Shown: positions 1-7,806 of the stretch, piece after piece
Position numbering within the stretch: the stretch's first letter is position 1
Layout of the letters: each line of letters starts with the position of its first letter
Assembly (NCBI GenBank): GCA_902489475.1
Contig: CABUAH010000037.1
Span: forward strand, 1-19,046
Source of the DNA: an uncultured Oscillospiraceae bacterium
GTDB taxonomy: Bacteria; Bacillota; Clostridia; Oscillospirales; Ruminococcaceae
Direction: 5' to 3'
Length of the DNA stretch: 19,046 bases
Position numbers and translations under genes: made by a program
The notes under the pieces: model-generated
What the model saw: the letters and a program-made list of their open reading frames with translations, nothing else
What the model was told of the DNA's origin: nothing
Database searches by the model: none

Positions 1-95
1 TAATTATACAAAAGACATGCCATTTTTTCAATAGAAATGTAAAAAATAACGCATTTTTTGTAATATATTGGGATAAATCCATTATTTTTAAGTTA

Positions 96-134
96 AAAAC
101 AAAAAGGCTCCCCTCAAAAACAAAGAGAACCTCA
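96..134 (-). terminator. Rho-independent terminator-like hairpin (- strand)
   Basis: Read on the - strand, AGGTTCTC pairs with GAGGGGAGCCT (G-U pairs allowed) around a T-rich loop, followed by TTTTTGTTTTT. A near copy of the hairpin, without the T-run, lies at 392-419. Confidence 0.5.
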
Positions 135-161
135 GTTTGTAGAAAAAACATTGTTGTAAGT

Positions 162-198
162 TTAAAAAAGGGAACACTTTCACTTGTAAAGTGTCCCC
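162..198 (-). terminator. Terminator hairpin for leftward transcription
   Basis: The - strand has GGGGACACTTT, a 7-base loop, then AAAGTGTTCCC followed directly by TTTTTT. It is the best leftward terminator downstream of the EamA permease gene, although it lies more than 300 bases past the stop codon. Confidence 0.6.
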
Positions 199-310
199 TC
201 TTCTTAGGCAGTCCACCGGACTACCTAAAAATTCACCCCTTGAAAAGCGCTTTGGAAAAGGGATTTCACCATCTGCGGACGGCGACCAAGGCTATGCCTT
301 TGGAAACCGC

Positions 311-345
311 ATTGTTTGGACAAATTCCTGACGTTTTAAGCTTTT
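311..345. repeat. 35-bp inverted copy of permease coding sequence
   Basis: These 35 bases are the exact reverse complement of 605-639, inside the 3' part of the EamA gene. The match stops at both ends after 35 identical bases. The copy sits beside an AAGCTTTT/AAAAGCTT hairpin, and the gene segment also contains AAGCTT, which gives a short homology that could have guided template switching. Confidence 0.85.
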
Positions 346-391
346 AAAAAAGCTTGACCAAAACTTTTGTCTTAGGCTTTTAGACAATCTG

Positions 392-419
392 AGGCTCCCT
401 CAAAACAAAGAGAACCTCA
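392..419. repeat. Second copy of the GAGGCTCC hairpin
   Basis: This nearly repeats 106-134 (GGCTCCC, A-rich loop, AGAGAACCTCA) with small indels. The arms TGAGG and CCTCA pair, so it is a hairpin on either strand. No T-run follows, so it may be a weaker terminator or a repeat element. Confidence 0.5.
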
Positions 420-530
420 AAGAGAAAAGATATGCAGCATATCGGCTTGTCATCTATCGCCAACAGAATGACAAATACAAACTTGCTTTCGTAGTCTGTT
501 CAACAAAAGTACCAACTACCTATAAATTTT

Positions 531-1409
531 TCATTTTTTCCTTTCATTCCTGTTATTATACCAAAACATAACAACAGCCACTCCAATGATAATAATGTAT
601 CCCAAAAAGCTTAAAACGTCAGGAATTTGTCCAAACAATATAAAGCCCAACAATGCTGCAAAGACGATCTGAGAATAGTCATAAACTGAAATTTCCCTCG
701 CAGGCGCATAATAATATGCAGCGGTAATAGAAAACTGACCTCCTGCTGCTGAAAGTCCGGCTCCTAAAAGCATTAAAAGCTGTATCCATGTCATAGGCAC
801 AAAATCAATTATCAGAAACGGTAATGTTACAGCACAAGAAAATCCCGAAAAGAAAAGCACAACAAACGGACCTTTAACTCCAAGCGATCCTAACTTTCGC
901 ACCATTGTATATGCCGCTCCTGCGCCGATTCCTCCGAGCAGTCCCAGCAGCGACGGCAGCAAATCCAAATTTGTGAACGTCGGCTTTATAATAAAAAGAC
1001 TTCCCAAAAAAGCTATTATGACGGATACTGTCTGGAAAACGGTAAGCCGCTCTTTTAAAATTAAAAACGAAAAAAGTATCGTAAAAAACGGGGACATTTT
1101 ATTAAGCATTGACGCATCGCTCAATAAAAGATGATCAACAGCATAAAAATTGCAAAGAATACCAAGCGTGCCAAAAATCGAACGCAAAAGCAGATACGGT
1201 ACGCTTTCTTTCGTAATTTTAATCTTTTCCTTCGATCTAATAAGTATTATAAGAGCAAAGAAAAATGCTACAAAGTTTCTGAAAAAACTTTTTTGAATAC
1301 TGGGAAGATCACCCGAAAGTCTTACAAACGCATTCATAAACGCAAAGCAAAACGCTGAAAGGATTATACATAAAACTCCCTTGTATTTTTGATTTATATT
1401 AATGCTCAA
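531..1409 (-). CDS. EamA/DMT-superfamily permease
   Basis: This 292-residue protein is almost entirely hydrophobic, with about ten predicted membrane segments arranged as two EamA-type five-helix halves (roughly residues 8-140 and 150-285). It should lie in the cytoplasmic membrane and act as a drug/metabolite-type exporter or uptake carrier, but the substrate cannot be read from the sequence. Family marks include the FRNFVAFFFALII loop after helix 2 and the SMLNKMSPFFTILFSFLILKE stretch at the helix 3-4 turn. The start is a TTG at 1407-1409, nine bases after GGGAG. The ATG overlapping that site runs directly into TAG, so TTG is the better choice. It is monocistronic behind a clear promoter at 1454-1482. 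Residues encoded at 605-639 are duplicated in reverse downstream (311-345). Confidence 0.85.
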   Translation of the reverse strand: MSININQKYKGVLCIILSAFCFAFMNAFVRLSGDLPSIQKSFFRNFVAFFFALIILIRSKEKIKITKESVPYLLLRSIFGTLGILCNFYAVDHLLLSDASMLNKMSPFFTILFSFLILKERLTVFQTVSVIIAFLGSLFIIKPTFTNLDLLPSLLGLLGGIGAGAAYTMVRKLGSLGVKGPFVVLFFSGFSCAVTLPFLIIDFVPMTWIQLLMLLGAGLSAAGGQFSITAAYYYAPAREISVYDYSQIVFAALLGFILFGQIPDVLSFLGYIIIIGVAVVMFWYNNRNERKK

Positions 1410-1453
1410 AATCTACATCTCCCAAATATTTAAAGGTTTTTATTACTTTTTCT

Positions 1454-1482
1454 ATGATAGCATTAAATAAAACCCTTGTCAA
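1454..1482 (-). promoter_or_regulatory. Sigma-A promoter of the EamA permease gene
   Basis: On the - strand, a perfect -35 TTGACA (1477-1482) is separated by exactly 17 bases from TATCAT (1454-1459). Transcription would start about 40 bases before the TTG start codon. The -35 box lies only 5 bases from the RHH gene terminator. Confidence 0.75.
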
Positions 1483-1487
1483 ATAAA

Positions 1488-1514
1488 TATCACACCGAAT
1501 CTACCGATGTGATA
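1488..1514 (-). terminator. Terminator of the RHH gene
   Basis: The - strand has TATCACATCG, a 7-base loop, then CGGTGTGATA, a 10-bp stem with one U-G pair, followed by TTTATTTG. The U-G pair is a mismatch on the other strand, which fits function in the leftward transcript. Confidence 0.55.
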
Positions 1515-1527
1515 CCTGTGATTCTAT

Positions 1528-1698
1528 TTACTTGTCTTTCATTACAATTTCGCCCTCAGACTCTTCAAATTCCTTAATACAATCACGAATTAGAATAAGT
1601 ATCTGACTATTTGCGCTTCTTCTCTCGTAATCGGCAATAACATGAAGCTTACCCAGCATTTTACTATCAATTCTTATTGTCAAACTTTTAATTTTCAT
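1528..1698 (-). CDS. Small ribbon-helix-helix (Arc-type) DNA-binding protein
   Basis: This 56-residue protein begins MKIKSLTIRIDSKMLGKLH and continues with ADYERRSANSQILILIRDC. The short basic beta strand (SLTIRI), the LGKLHVIADYE helix and the RSANSQ turn before a second helix are the Arc/MetJ ribbon-helix-helix layout, in which a dimer inserts paired strands into DNA. GGAGG lies 6 bases before the ATG at 1696-1698. A -10-like TATAAT is on the - strand at 1733-1738. It is divergent from the broken SLOG-like gene, and the perfect palindrome at 1765-1787 between them is a natural candidate operator, giving autoregulation or control of both genes. That role is inferred. An antitoxin role is possible, but no toxin gene is adjacent. 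Confidence 0.8.
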   Translation of the reverse strand: MKIKSLTIRIDSKMLGKLHVIADYERRSANSQILILIRDCIKEFEESEGEIVMKDK

Positions 1699-1764
1699 AT
1701 CATACCTCCGCCAATAAATATATTATAAATCTATTATACGATTAATTTGTAGTACGATGTTAGA

Positions 1765-1787
1765 AGTATACTTAAATTAAGTATACT
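1765..1787. promoter_or_regulatory. 23-bp perfect palindrome, candidate operator
   Basis: Arms AGTATACTTAA and TTAAGTATACT flank a single central base. It lies between the divergent RHH gene and SLOG-like pseudogene, just upstream of the RHH -35 region and 20 bases before the pseudogene start. Confidence 0.6.
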
Positions 1788-1809
1788 AAAATATCTAGGA
1801 GGAACAAAA

Positions 1810-2146
1810 ACGAAAGTAGCAGTTATAGGTTCAAGAGACTTAGCAGTAAAGGATTTAGGAAAGTACCTTCCTGAAAGCACAACAGAAATAGTATCAGGCG
1901 GCGCCCCTGGAATTGACCAATGTGCAGCAAAATTTGCGCATACCAATAAAATCAAGCTGACAGAATTTCTACCGCAGTATGCCGAATTCGGAAAATCAGC
2001 TCCATTAAACCGCAACCTGCAAATAATAGAATACTCCGATACGGTTATTGCTTTTTTGGAACGGCACTTCGCATGGTACAAAATATGTAATTAATAAATG
2101 TTTGCAATTACATAAAAGAATAACTGTATATCGAGTTAAAAACTAA
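1810..2146 (+). pseudogene. Frameshifted SLOG-like (DUF2493/YspA-type) nucleotide-binding protein
   Basis: The reading starts KVAVIGSRDLAV and passes EIVSGGAPGIDQCAA and APLNRNLQIIEYSDTVIAF, the Rossmann-like SLOG pattern (VIGSR, SGGxxGxD, PLxRN) seen in DUF2493/YspA-type proteins that bind nucleotide-like ligands. Two lesions are visible. The codon in the start position, 7 bases after a perfect GGAGG, is ACG (1810-1812) instead of ATG, and no in-frame ATG, GTG or TTG lies just upstream. A T6 run at 2052-2057 shifts the frame: as written the frame continues LERHFAW and stops at 2092-2094, but removing one T gives WNGTSHGTKYVINKC and a full-length end at 2144-2146, as expected for the family (about 111 residues). 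It is probably inactive, unless these are sequencing errors. Confidence 0.7.
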
Positions 2147-2235
2147 TCCTGTTCAAAAGAATGGGCAAATTATTTTCAGATTTCCGAGATTGTTCTTTAC
2201 AGCAAGGAAATTCTGATTTATATTTAATAGAAAAC

Positions 2236-2273
2236 GAGCCGTCCCGAAAAATCCGAACGGCTCATTCTTATTT
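2236..2273 (+). terminator. Terminator hairpin between convergent genes
   Basis: GAGCCGT (2236-2242) pairs with ACGGCTC (2257-2263), followed by ATTCTTATTT. On the other strand the stem is followed by GTTTTCT, so it could also serve the leftward cellulase gene. Confidence 0.55.
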
Positions 2274-2367
2274 AAAGGAATTTGGATTTTATAACTAATT
2301 CCAAATTACCTTCAGACAAAATTGCTCATTTATAACGAGAAATTTCTAATCTGATGTCGGAGAAAAA

Positions 2368-4941
2368 TTATCTTCTTCTCTTTTTGATTGCAATAACTCC
2401 CGCAACTCCAACAATCATAAACACTGACGAACCAACCGCTATAGGCGCTCCGGTATTTACCGGCTTATCTGTTGGGCTTGTCGAGTCCTTAGGCTTATCA
2501 TTCGATGTACCTGATTCAGCAGTTGTATTCTCCTCATTTGAAGAATCTGTTGCAGCTATTGCTCCTGTCGTTGCAGTAGTTATTTCCTCAGCTGAGGTTG
2601 CAGTCACATGTTCAGTGTCTGTTACAGTTGATTCTGCAGAGGTTTCTTCGGATTCGGTTGGCTCTGCTGTCGTCTCATCTTCTACAGTTGTTGAATCTTC
2701 TGTAGCTTCCGTATCATCTGTATTCGTCGTTTCCTCTGAAGCTTCCGAATCCGCATCAAAGTTTGAAACCTTTATAGTTACTGTCATAACCTCGCCCATA
2801 GGGAAATCAATATCAAAAAAGTCTATCGGCGGATCGTCTTTTGTTAGTCCGTATTCGTTATAAATCTCAAGACGCAGGTTTCCGTTGCCCTCTATATCCG
2901 CAAGAGCAGGAAGCTTGCTTTGATCTATTTCCAGTTCATAGCCGGCACAATTAATAGACACAAGATCTACCTGAAGATTAGGATGTGCGTTTGCCGCATT
3001 GTAAAAATCTATTACATACACAACTGCACCCGAAGCGTCGCCATGATAGGTATCGCCTTCCTGAGAAATAACATCATATGTATAAAGCCCGTCTCCGGTA
3101 ATAGTAGCAGGAATGTTAGCCTGCATACTCCAATCGCTGTCTGCGAAATAAAGGTTTGACTCAATATCTCCTCCGAGATGTTCTGTTGCAGGCTCTGTAG
3201 TTGGTTCAGTCGGAGGAGCAACATCACTCTTTATAATGTAATACGACTCAAGCGCAACATTAGGCTCTGCCTGAGCATATGAAATATTAATACCGTAGGT
3301 ATCCGCAAGTCCGAGATGATCGGTTATTGAAGTAAGTGCAATTTTTCCCGTATATACTCCATCATTATCTAATGTGCATTCTCTTATTGAGAGAAATGTA
3401 TTCTGCCATCCGGAATATGAATTTGTATATGGCTGGAAATTAAACACATTAGTGTCGTCGGAAACCTCACCGTCAACAGTAAATTTAACCTCAAGCTCGC
3501 TGTAATCCGCAAAATTATAAACGTCTTTCAAAATTGACTGAAGGTAGCCGTTATAGCTTTCGTCATCATTATTCGGACACTCAGCCGAAGAAGGATAACC
3601 GTCTGTAAGAGTAAGCTCCTTTCTGTCAGGATCAGACGGCACGGTAGGTTCAGTCGGCACGTCAACAACCTTATCCGGGTTGTAAACTTCCATAACTCCG
3701 TTTATTATCTGCTGGTATTTTACGGTTACCTTACTTCTGTCAAACAGCGCAAGTCCGTAGTTTCCTATATAACCGTTGTCCCACACAACAGGAACAAGCC
3801 CGTACTGCTTTGCAGCCTTACTTACGGAATTGTAATATGCTTCACGGCACGCAGTGTTTTCACTGTCAAAAGCGGATTTATCAACAGCACCGAACTCTCC
3901 TACTATAATAGGATAACCTTGTGATGTGAATTTTTCGTATGCCTGTTTAAACTGAGTTTCGATGTTTGAATAGCCGCTGTCATAGCTCCACTTTGTAGTT
4001 GCAGCAGTTTCAGTCAAACAGAAATCAGAAGGCTCGTAAAAATGAATAGATAAGAATAATCTGTTTTCCTTTATTGAAGAATCCTTATATGTATCCGTCG
4101 GAATTTCAAATCCCAAAGAATCATTTGTAATTTTATCCAATGAAGCCCACCAGCCCGGAATAAGCAGCCAGCGCTTTGAATTGTTTCCCCCGGTCTTTCT
4201 TACCGTGTCAACAAACGACTGATTAAGTCTGTTAAGAACCGGATAGAATATTTTAGCGAATGTCGTTCCGGTTTGCTTAGACTGCATTTCATTCATAGAT
4301 TCAAAGATAATATGCTCATCGTAATCCTTATATCTCTTTGCTACCTGTGTCCATACCTTCTCGTATTTATCTACCATAGCGTCAATTCTGGCTTCCTCAG
4401 CCTTTAGAGCAGCCTGATACTCTTCATCCGTATCAAATTTTCTGGGATTAATTTCATCATAATTTCCAAGCAGCAGCCACGAATTATCAATAGTGTAATA
4501 TCCGTCGCCGTGCATATTAATTATAACGTACATACCAAGCTCATAAGCATAATCCACTACCTCTTGAATCCTGTCAAGCCAATCCTCTTCAACAGTATAA
4601 TCCGGAGCTTCTCCTATTCTAAAAAAATAAGAAACAGGAAGTCTTATTGTATTAAAACCGCTGTCATGAATTTGCTTTACAAGTTCTTTTTTAATAACAG
4701 GGTTTCCCCACGCAGTCTCACTCGGATAGCCGTTAGTGTTTACTGCTTCAAACTGGTTTCCGAGATTAATTCCGGCTCCCATATCGTAAACTATCTGTTC
4801 TTGATTCTTGTCGTTAAAGCTTGCAAGATCAGATGCAATGTCATCGTCTGCATACGGCATTACGACTGTCATGCAGGAAATTGCAACGGCAGCACACACC
4901 AGTACGGATACGATTATTTTGTATATTCCCTTTGTTTTCAT
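2368..4941 (-). CDS. Secreted multidomain GH5 endoglucanase with anchor tail
   Basis: This 857-residue surface enzyme should hydrolyse internal beta-1,4 bonds of cellulose or related beta-glucans or xyloglucan. I start it at the ATG at 4939-4941, where GGAGG lies 7 bases upstream, rather than at a longer open frame without a ribosome site. Order: signal peptide (about 1-32, likely cut after PYA), GH5 domain (about 45-420), PTEP-type linker, a beta-rich domain (about 446-575) with VFNFQPY and GWQNT, another Pro/Thr linker, a second beta-rich domain (about 594-728) and a Glu/Thr/Ser linker of about 95 residues. The tail is VNTGAPI, a hydrophobic segment and KKRRR. Catalytic residues by family pattern are E218 (ESMNEM, acid/base) and E349 (VGEFG, nucleophile), with H300 in SIHFYEP. 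The pattern looks closest to subfamily GH5_4, which is an inference. The tail resembles a sortase or membrane anchor but is not canonical LPXTG. Confidence 0.88.
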   Translation of the reverse strand: MKTKGIYKIIVSVLVCAAVAISCMTVVMPYADDDIASDLASFNDKNQEQIVYDMGAGINLGNQFEAVNTNGYPSETAWGNPVIKKELVKQIHDSGFNTIRLPVSYFFRIGEAPDYTVEEDWLDRIQEVVDYAYELGMYVIINMHGDGYYTIDNSWLLLGNYDEINPRKFDTDEEYQAALKAEEARIDAMVDKYEKVWTQVAKRYKDYDEHIIFESMNEMQSKQTGTTFAKIFYPVLNRLNQSFVDTVRKTGGNNSKRWLLIPGWWASLDKITNDSLGFEIPTDTYKDSSIKENRLFLSIHFYEPSDFCLTETAATTKWSYDSGYSNIETQFKQAYEKFTSQGYPIIVGEFGAVDKSAFDSENTACREAYYNSVSKAAKQYGLVPVVWDNGYIGNYGLALFDRSKVTVKYQQIINGVMEVYNPDKVVDVPTEPTVPSDPDRKELTLTDGYPSSAECPNNDDESYNGYLQSILKDVYNFADYSELEVKFTVDGEVSDDTNVFNFQPYTNSYSGWQNTFLSIRECTLDNDGVYTGKIALTSITDHLGLADTYGINISYAQAEPNVALESYYIIKSDVAPPTEPTTEPATEHLGGDIESNLYFADSDWSMQANIPATITGDGLYTYDVISQEGDTYHGDASGAVVYVIDFYNAANAHPNLQVDLVSINCAGYELEIDQSKLPALADIEGNGNLRLEIYNEYGLTKDDPPIDFFDIDFPMGEVMTVTIKVSNFDADSEASEETTNTDDTEATEDSTTVEDETTAEPTESEETSAESTVTDTEHVTATSAEEITTATTGAIAATDSSNEENTTAESGTSNDKPKDSTSPTDKPVNTGAPIAVGSSVFMIVGVAGVIAIKKRRR

Positions 4942-5040
4942 AAAAGCACCTCCATATTTAAAATAAAGTATGTTTAGTTGCAATTATATAAATATATTTG
5001 TGTTTTTATAAATATACTCGGGGAAAAGAAGTAACAAAAT

Positions 5041-5067
5041 ACCTCGGCACGAAATTTATGCCGAGGT
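5041..5067 (-). terminator. Terminator of the feo operon
   Basis: A perfect 9-bp stem, ACCTCGGCA with TGCCGAGGT, flanks a 9-base loop. On the - strand it is followed by ATTTTGTTACTT, about 60 bases after the last feo-operon stop codon. Confidence 0.7.
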
Positions 5068-5123
5068 ATTTCTCAGAGGGGAGATAAATCTTTAGAAAAT
5101 CTTAAAATCTAATCTTAATAACG

Positions 5124-5297
5124 TCACTTCTTAGGGTGACACATTCCTGCACTCGGACAGTTTTCACATCCGCAGCCACAAGAACCTTTACCTTTCTTTT
5201 TGTTGATTATCATGCTTCTTACAATCAATCCGACAATCGCCAAAAGTACAAGACATATTATAATAGTAGCCAGATTATCGACTAACCAAGCAATCAT
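5124..5297 (-). CDS. FeoB-associated Cys-rich membrane protein
   Basis: This 57-residue protein starts MIAWLVDNLATIIICLVLLA, has one N-terminal membrane helix (about 8-27), a basic stretch KKKGKG, and a cysteine cluster SCGCGCENCPSAGMCH. The helix, basic patch and CxCxCxxC pattern match the FeoB-associated peptide family found after feoB in Firmicutes, thought to help ferrous iron transfer at the membrane. The exact role is not settled. GGAG lies 8 bases before the ATG (5295-5297). It follows feoB by 16 bases and is the last gene of the operon. Confidence 0.85.
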   Translation of the reverse strand: MIAWLVDNLATIIICLVLLAIVGLIVRSMIINKKKGKGSCGCGCENCPSAGMCHPKK

Positions 5298-5313
5298 ATC
5301 AATTACTCCTAAC

Positions 5314-7746
5314 TTATTTCACAATTCTTACCGTTTTTGTAAGCTTATTTGACTCTTTATAAGGCTTAGCAAGCATGTATACGATAAAGACTGCAATAGC
5401 TACCGCAAATATCAAACCGATTACATTCATATTTCCTGTGAATATGCTTCCGAACTGATAAATCATCAGCGATACGGCATATGCAAATACACACTGGTAA
5501 GCAATCGCGAAAGCTGTCCATTTGCCGTTGTTCATTTCTCTCTTGATAGCTCCCATTGCAGCGAAGCAAGGCGCACAGAGAAGGTTGAACACCAAGAATG
5601 AGTATCCGCCCAAAGCACCCGATGCAAGTCCTTCAAAGTCTAATACTCCGAATACTCCGACAACCTCTTCCTTAGCAACAAGACCCATAATAGTTGCAAC
5701 AGCTGCTGAAGCTTCGCCAAAGCCAATAGGAGCAAATATCCACTTAATAGCATTTCCGATATACCCAAGGATACTGTTTGAAAGCTCCATATTAGGATCA
5801 AATCCAAATCCGCTTCCTGTGTTTCCGAACACAGAACCTGCCCAAATGATTATCGAAGAAAGCAAAATTATAGTTCCGGCTCTCTTGATAAATGACCAGC
5901 CACGCTCCCACATTGAACGAAGAACGCTACCGACTGTCGGCAAATGATATGCCGGAAGCTCCATGACAAACGGAGCAGGATCTCCTGAGAATATCTTAGT
6001 CTTTTTAAGCATAATTCCCGAAACAATAATTGCTGCTACTCCTAAGAAATACGCGCTCGGAGCTACCCACCAAGCATTGTTAAACAACGCTGAAGCAATT
6101 AAAGCGATAATAGGAAGCTTAGCTCCGCAAGGAATAAATGTTGTTGTCATTATTGTCATACGGCGGTCTCTCTCGTTTTCAATTGTACGAGAAGCCATAA
6201 TTCCCGGGACTCCGCATCCTGTACCGATAAGCATAGGAATAAAGGATTTTCCCGAAAGACCGAACTTTCTGAAAATTCTGTCCATAACAAATGCTATACG
6301 AGCCATATATCCGCAGCCTTCAAGGAACGCTAAGAAGATAAACAGTACAAGCAACTGAGGAACGAATCCCAAAACAGCTCCTACTCCTCCTACGATACCG
6401 TCGTTGATGAGTCCGCTTAGCCATTCCGGAGTGTTCAGTGCTTCAAGTCCGTCTGAAACCAAAACCGGAATTCCCGGAACCCATACTCCGTATTCGGAAG
6501 CATCAGGTGTGCCGTCAAACTCGCCTTCTTCATCAAGAGGAAGCAACGGTGCAATATCATACTTGCCGCCTTGCTTCTCAGCAAGCTCATCTCCGTATGA
6601 GCCGTAAGCTTCTTCAAAAGCACTGAAATCCTTGTCTTCAACAGCAGCTAAAATTTCATCAGTTCCCGTGATTCCGGCCTTTTGTGCAGCTTCGACCTGT
6701 GCCAAAACATCTTCAGTAAATATATTTTTCTCGGCATACTTGTCTACCGCTTCATCATAATCACTTGTTCCTATTGAGAAAAGATGGAATCCGTCACCGA
6801 ATACTCCATCATTAACCCAATCAGTTGCCCATCCTCCTACGGTTGTAATAGAAACGTAGTAAACCAAGAACATTATTACCGCAAAAATAGGAAGAGCTAA
6901 AATTCTGTTTGTAACTATCCTGTCAATCTTATCAGAAACAGTAAGACCGCCTTTATTTTTCTTTTTATAACAGCCCTTTATAATCGAACCTATGTATATA
7001 TATCTTTCATTTGTGATAATGCTTTCTGAATCATCATCAAGCTCTTTCTCGCAGGTTGCAATATCAGCCTCAATATGATCCAAGGTTTTTTGAGGTATGG
7101 ATAATGATTCCAGAACCTTTTCATCTCTCTCAAAAATCTTTATTGCATACCATCTTTGCTGCTCCTCAGGAATATCGTGCAAAAACGCCTCTTCAATATG
7201 TGCAAGTGCATGCTCTACACTACCGCTGAAGCTGTGCTGAGGAATAGTTGGTTCACTTTTGCGTGCTGCTTCTACAGCCTTTTGTGCAACCGTTTCAATT
7301 CCGGTGCCTTTTAGTGCTGAAATTTCGACGACATCGCATCCGAGTTCTTTTGATAACTGCTCAAAGTTTATCTTATCGCCGTTTTTCTTTACAACGTCCA
7401 TCATATTAACGGCAACTACAACTGGTATTCCAAGCTCAGTAAGCTGAGTTGTCAAATAAAGGTTTCTCTCGAGGTTTGTTCCGTCAATAATATTTAGTAT
7501 TGCATTAGGACGCTCGCTTATCAAATAATTTCTCGCAACTACCTCTTCAAGAGTATACGGAGAAAGAGAATAAATTCCCGGAAGGTCTGTAATAGTTACA
7601 TCCTTATTATTCTTAAGCTTTCCCTCTTTCTTCTCAACGGTAACTCCCGGCCAGTTTCCTACATACTGACTGGATCCGGTCAACGCATTAAAAAGTGTTG
7701 TTTTTCCGCAGTTTGGATTTCCTGCAAGAGCTATTTTAATATCCAC
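5314..7746 (-). CDS. feoB: Ferrous iron transport protein B
   Basis: This 810-residue cytoplasmic-membrane protein takes up Fe(II), driven or gated by its N-terminal GTPase. The G motifs are all visible: GNPNCGKT (9-16), T36, DLPG (54-57), NMMD (114-117) and SALKG (143-147). A helical linker (about 160-265) leads to the membrane part from about 280, with the conserved LIGTGCGVPGIMASRTIENE and IPCGAKLP stretches and CAPCFAAMGAIKRE near the end. Between the first membrane helix and the next conserved block there is an acidic insertion of about 100 residues (318-420), probably outside the membrane. The start is GTG (7744-7746), with AAGGA 11 bases upstream. feoA copy 1 lies 60 bases upstream and the Cys-rich peptide 16 bases downstream, so these are one operon. 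Confidence 0.95.
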   Translation of the reverse strand: MDIKIALAGNPNCGKTTLFNALTGSSQYVGNWPGVTVEKKEGKLKNNKDVTITDLPGIYSLSPYTLEEVVARNYLISERPNAILNIIDGTNLERNLYLTTQLTELGIPVVVAVNMMDVVKKNGDKINFEQLSKELGCDVVEISALKGTGIETVAQKAVEAARKSEPTIPQHSFSGSVEHALAHIEEAFLHDIPEEQQRWYAIKIFERDEKVLESLSIPQKTLDHIEADIATCEKELDDDSESIITNERYIYIGSIIKGCYKKKNKGGLTVSDKIDRIVTNRILALPIFAVIMFLVYYVSITTVGGWATDWVNDGVFGDGFHLFSIGTSDYDEAVDKYAEKNIFTEDVLAQVEAAQKAGITGTDEILAAVEDKDFSAFEEAYGSYGDELAEKQGGKYDIAPLLPLDEEGEFDGTPDASEYGVWVPGIPVLVSDGLEALNTPEWLSGLINDGIVGGVGAVLGFVPQLLVLFIFLAFLEGCGYMARIAFVMDRIFRKFGLSGKSFIPMLIGTGCGVPGIMASRTIENERDRRMTIMTTTFIPCGAKLPIIALIASALFNNAWWVAPSAYFLGVAAIIVSGIMLKKTKIFSGDPAPFVMELPAYHLPTVGSVLRSMWERGWSFIKRAGTIILLSSIIIWAGSVFGNTGSGFGFDPNMELSNSILGYIGNAIKWIFAPIGFGEASAAVATIMGLVAKEEVVGVFGVLDFEGLASGALGGYSFLVFNLLCAPCFAAMGAIKREMNNGKWTAFAIAYQCVFAYAVSLMIYQFGSIFTGNMNVIGLIFAVAIAVFIVYMLAKPYKESNKLTKTVRIVK

Positions 7747-7806
7747 TTCAAAATCTTTCCTTTCTGTCCGATTTCAGTTATCTTCTGCTAACTGATAACT
7801 AAAAAA

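Larger units (their letters stand above)
1..530. other. Non-coding, hairpin-rich intergenic region
   Basis: I see no plausible gene in this 530-base stretch downstream of the EamA permease gene. It holds several inverted repeats: a terminator-like hairpin at 170-197, two related hairpins at 106-134 and 392-419, an 11-base stem with one C/A (G-U on the - strand) pair at 203-225, a perfect 7-bp-arm palindrome at 429-443, and a 7-bp inverted repeat at 447-453/468-474. The middle part (about 230-380), with GGCGACCAAGG-type wording and AAGCTT arms, resembles an intergenic element I recall from other Ruminococcaceae. That is from memory and has not been checked. The two left-hand hairpins are followed by T-runs on the - strand and would stop transcription coming from the permease. 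Confidence 0.6.

Noticed and set aside
1528..2146. Toxin-antitoxin pair made of the RHH protein and the SLOG-like gene
   Set aside because: The genes are divergent, not co-transcribed, and the SLOG-like protein has no known toxin motif.
2280..2311. AT-rich inverted repeat AATTTGGA/TCCAAATT as the cellulase terminator
   Set aside because: The stem is weak and lacks a T-run on the - strand. The GC-rich hairpin at 2236-2263 is a better candidate.
2354..2863. Long + strand open frame of 169 codons, rich in Ser and Val
   Set aside because: It is the antisense of the Glu/Thr/Ser linker and tail of the cellulase. The codon pattern of that repeat-rich linker leaves the opposite frame open. No ribosome site or recognisable domain.
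4942..4983. Upstream extension of the cellulase start
   Set aside because: The extension precedes the GGAGG site and would bury the signal peptide.
5522..6358. Two + strand open frames (5522-5947 and 5963-6358)
   Set aside because: Both are antisense to the conserved membrane part of feoB, without ribosome sites or family motifs.
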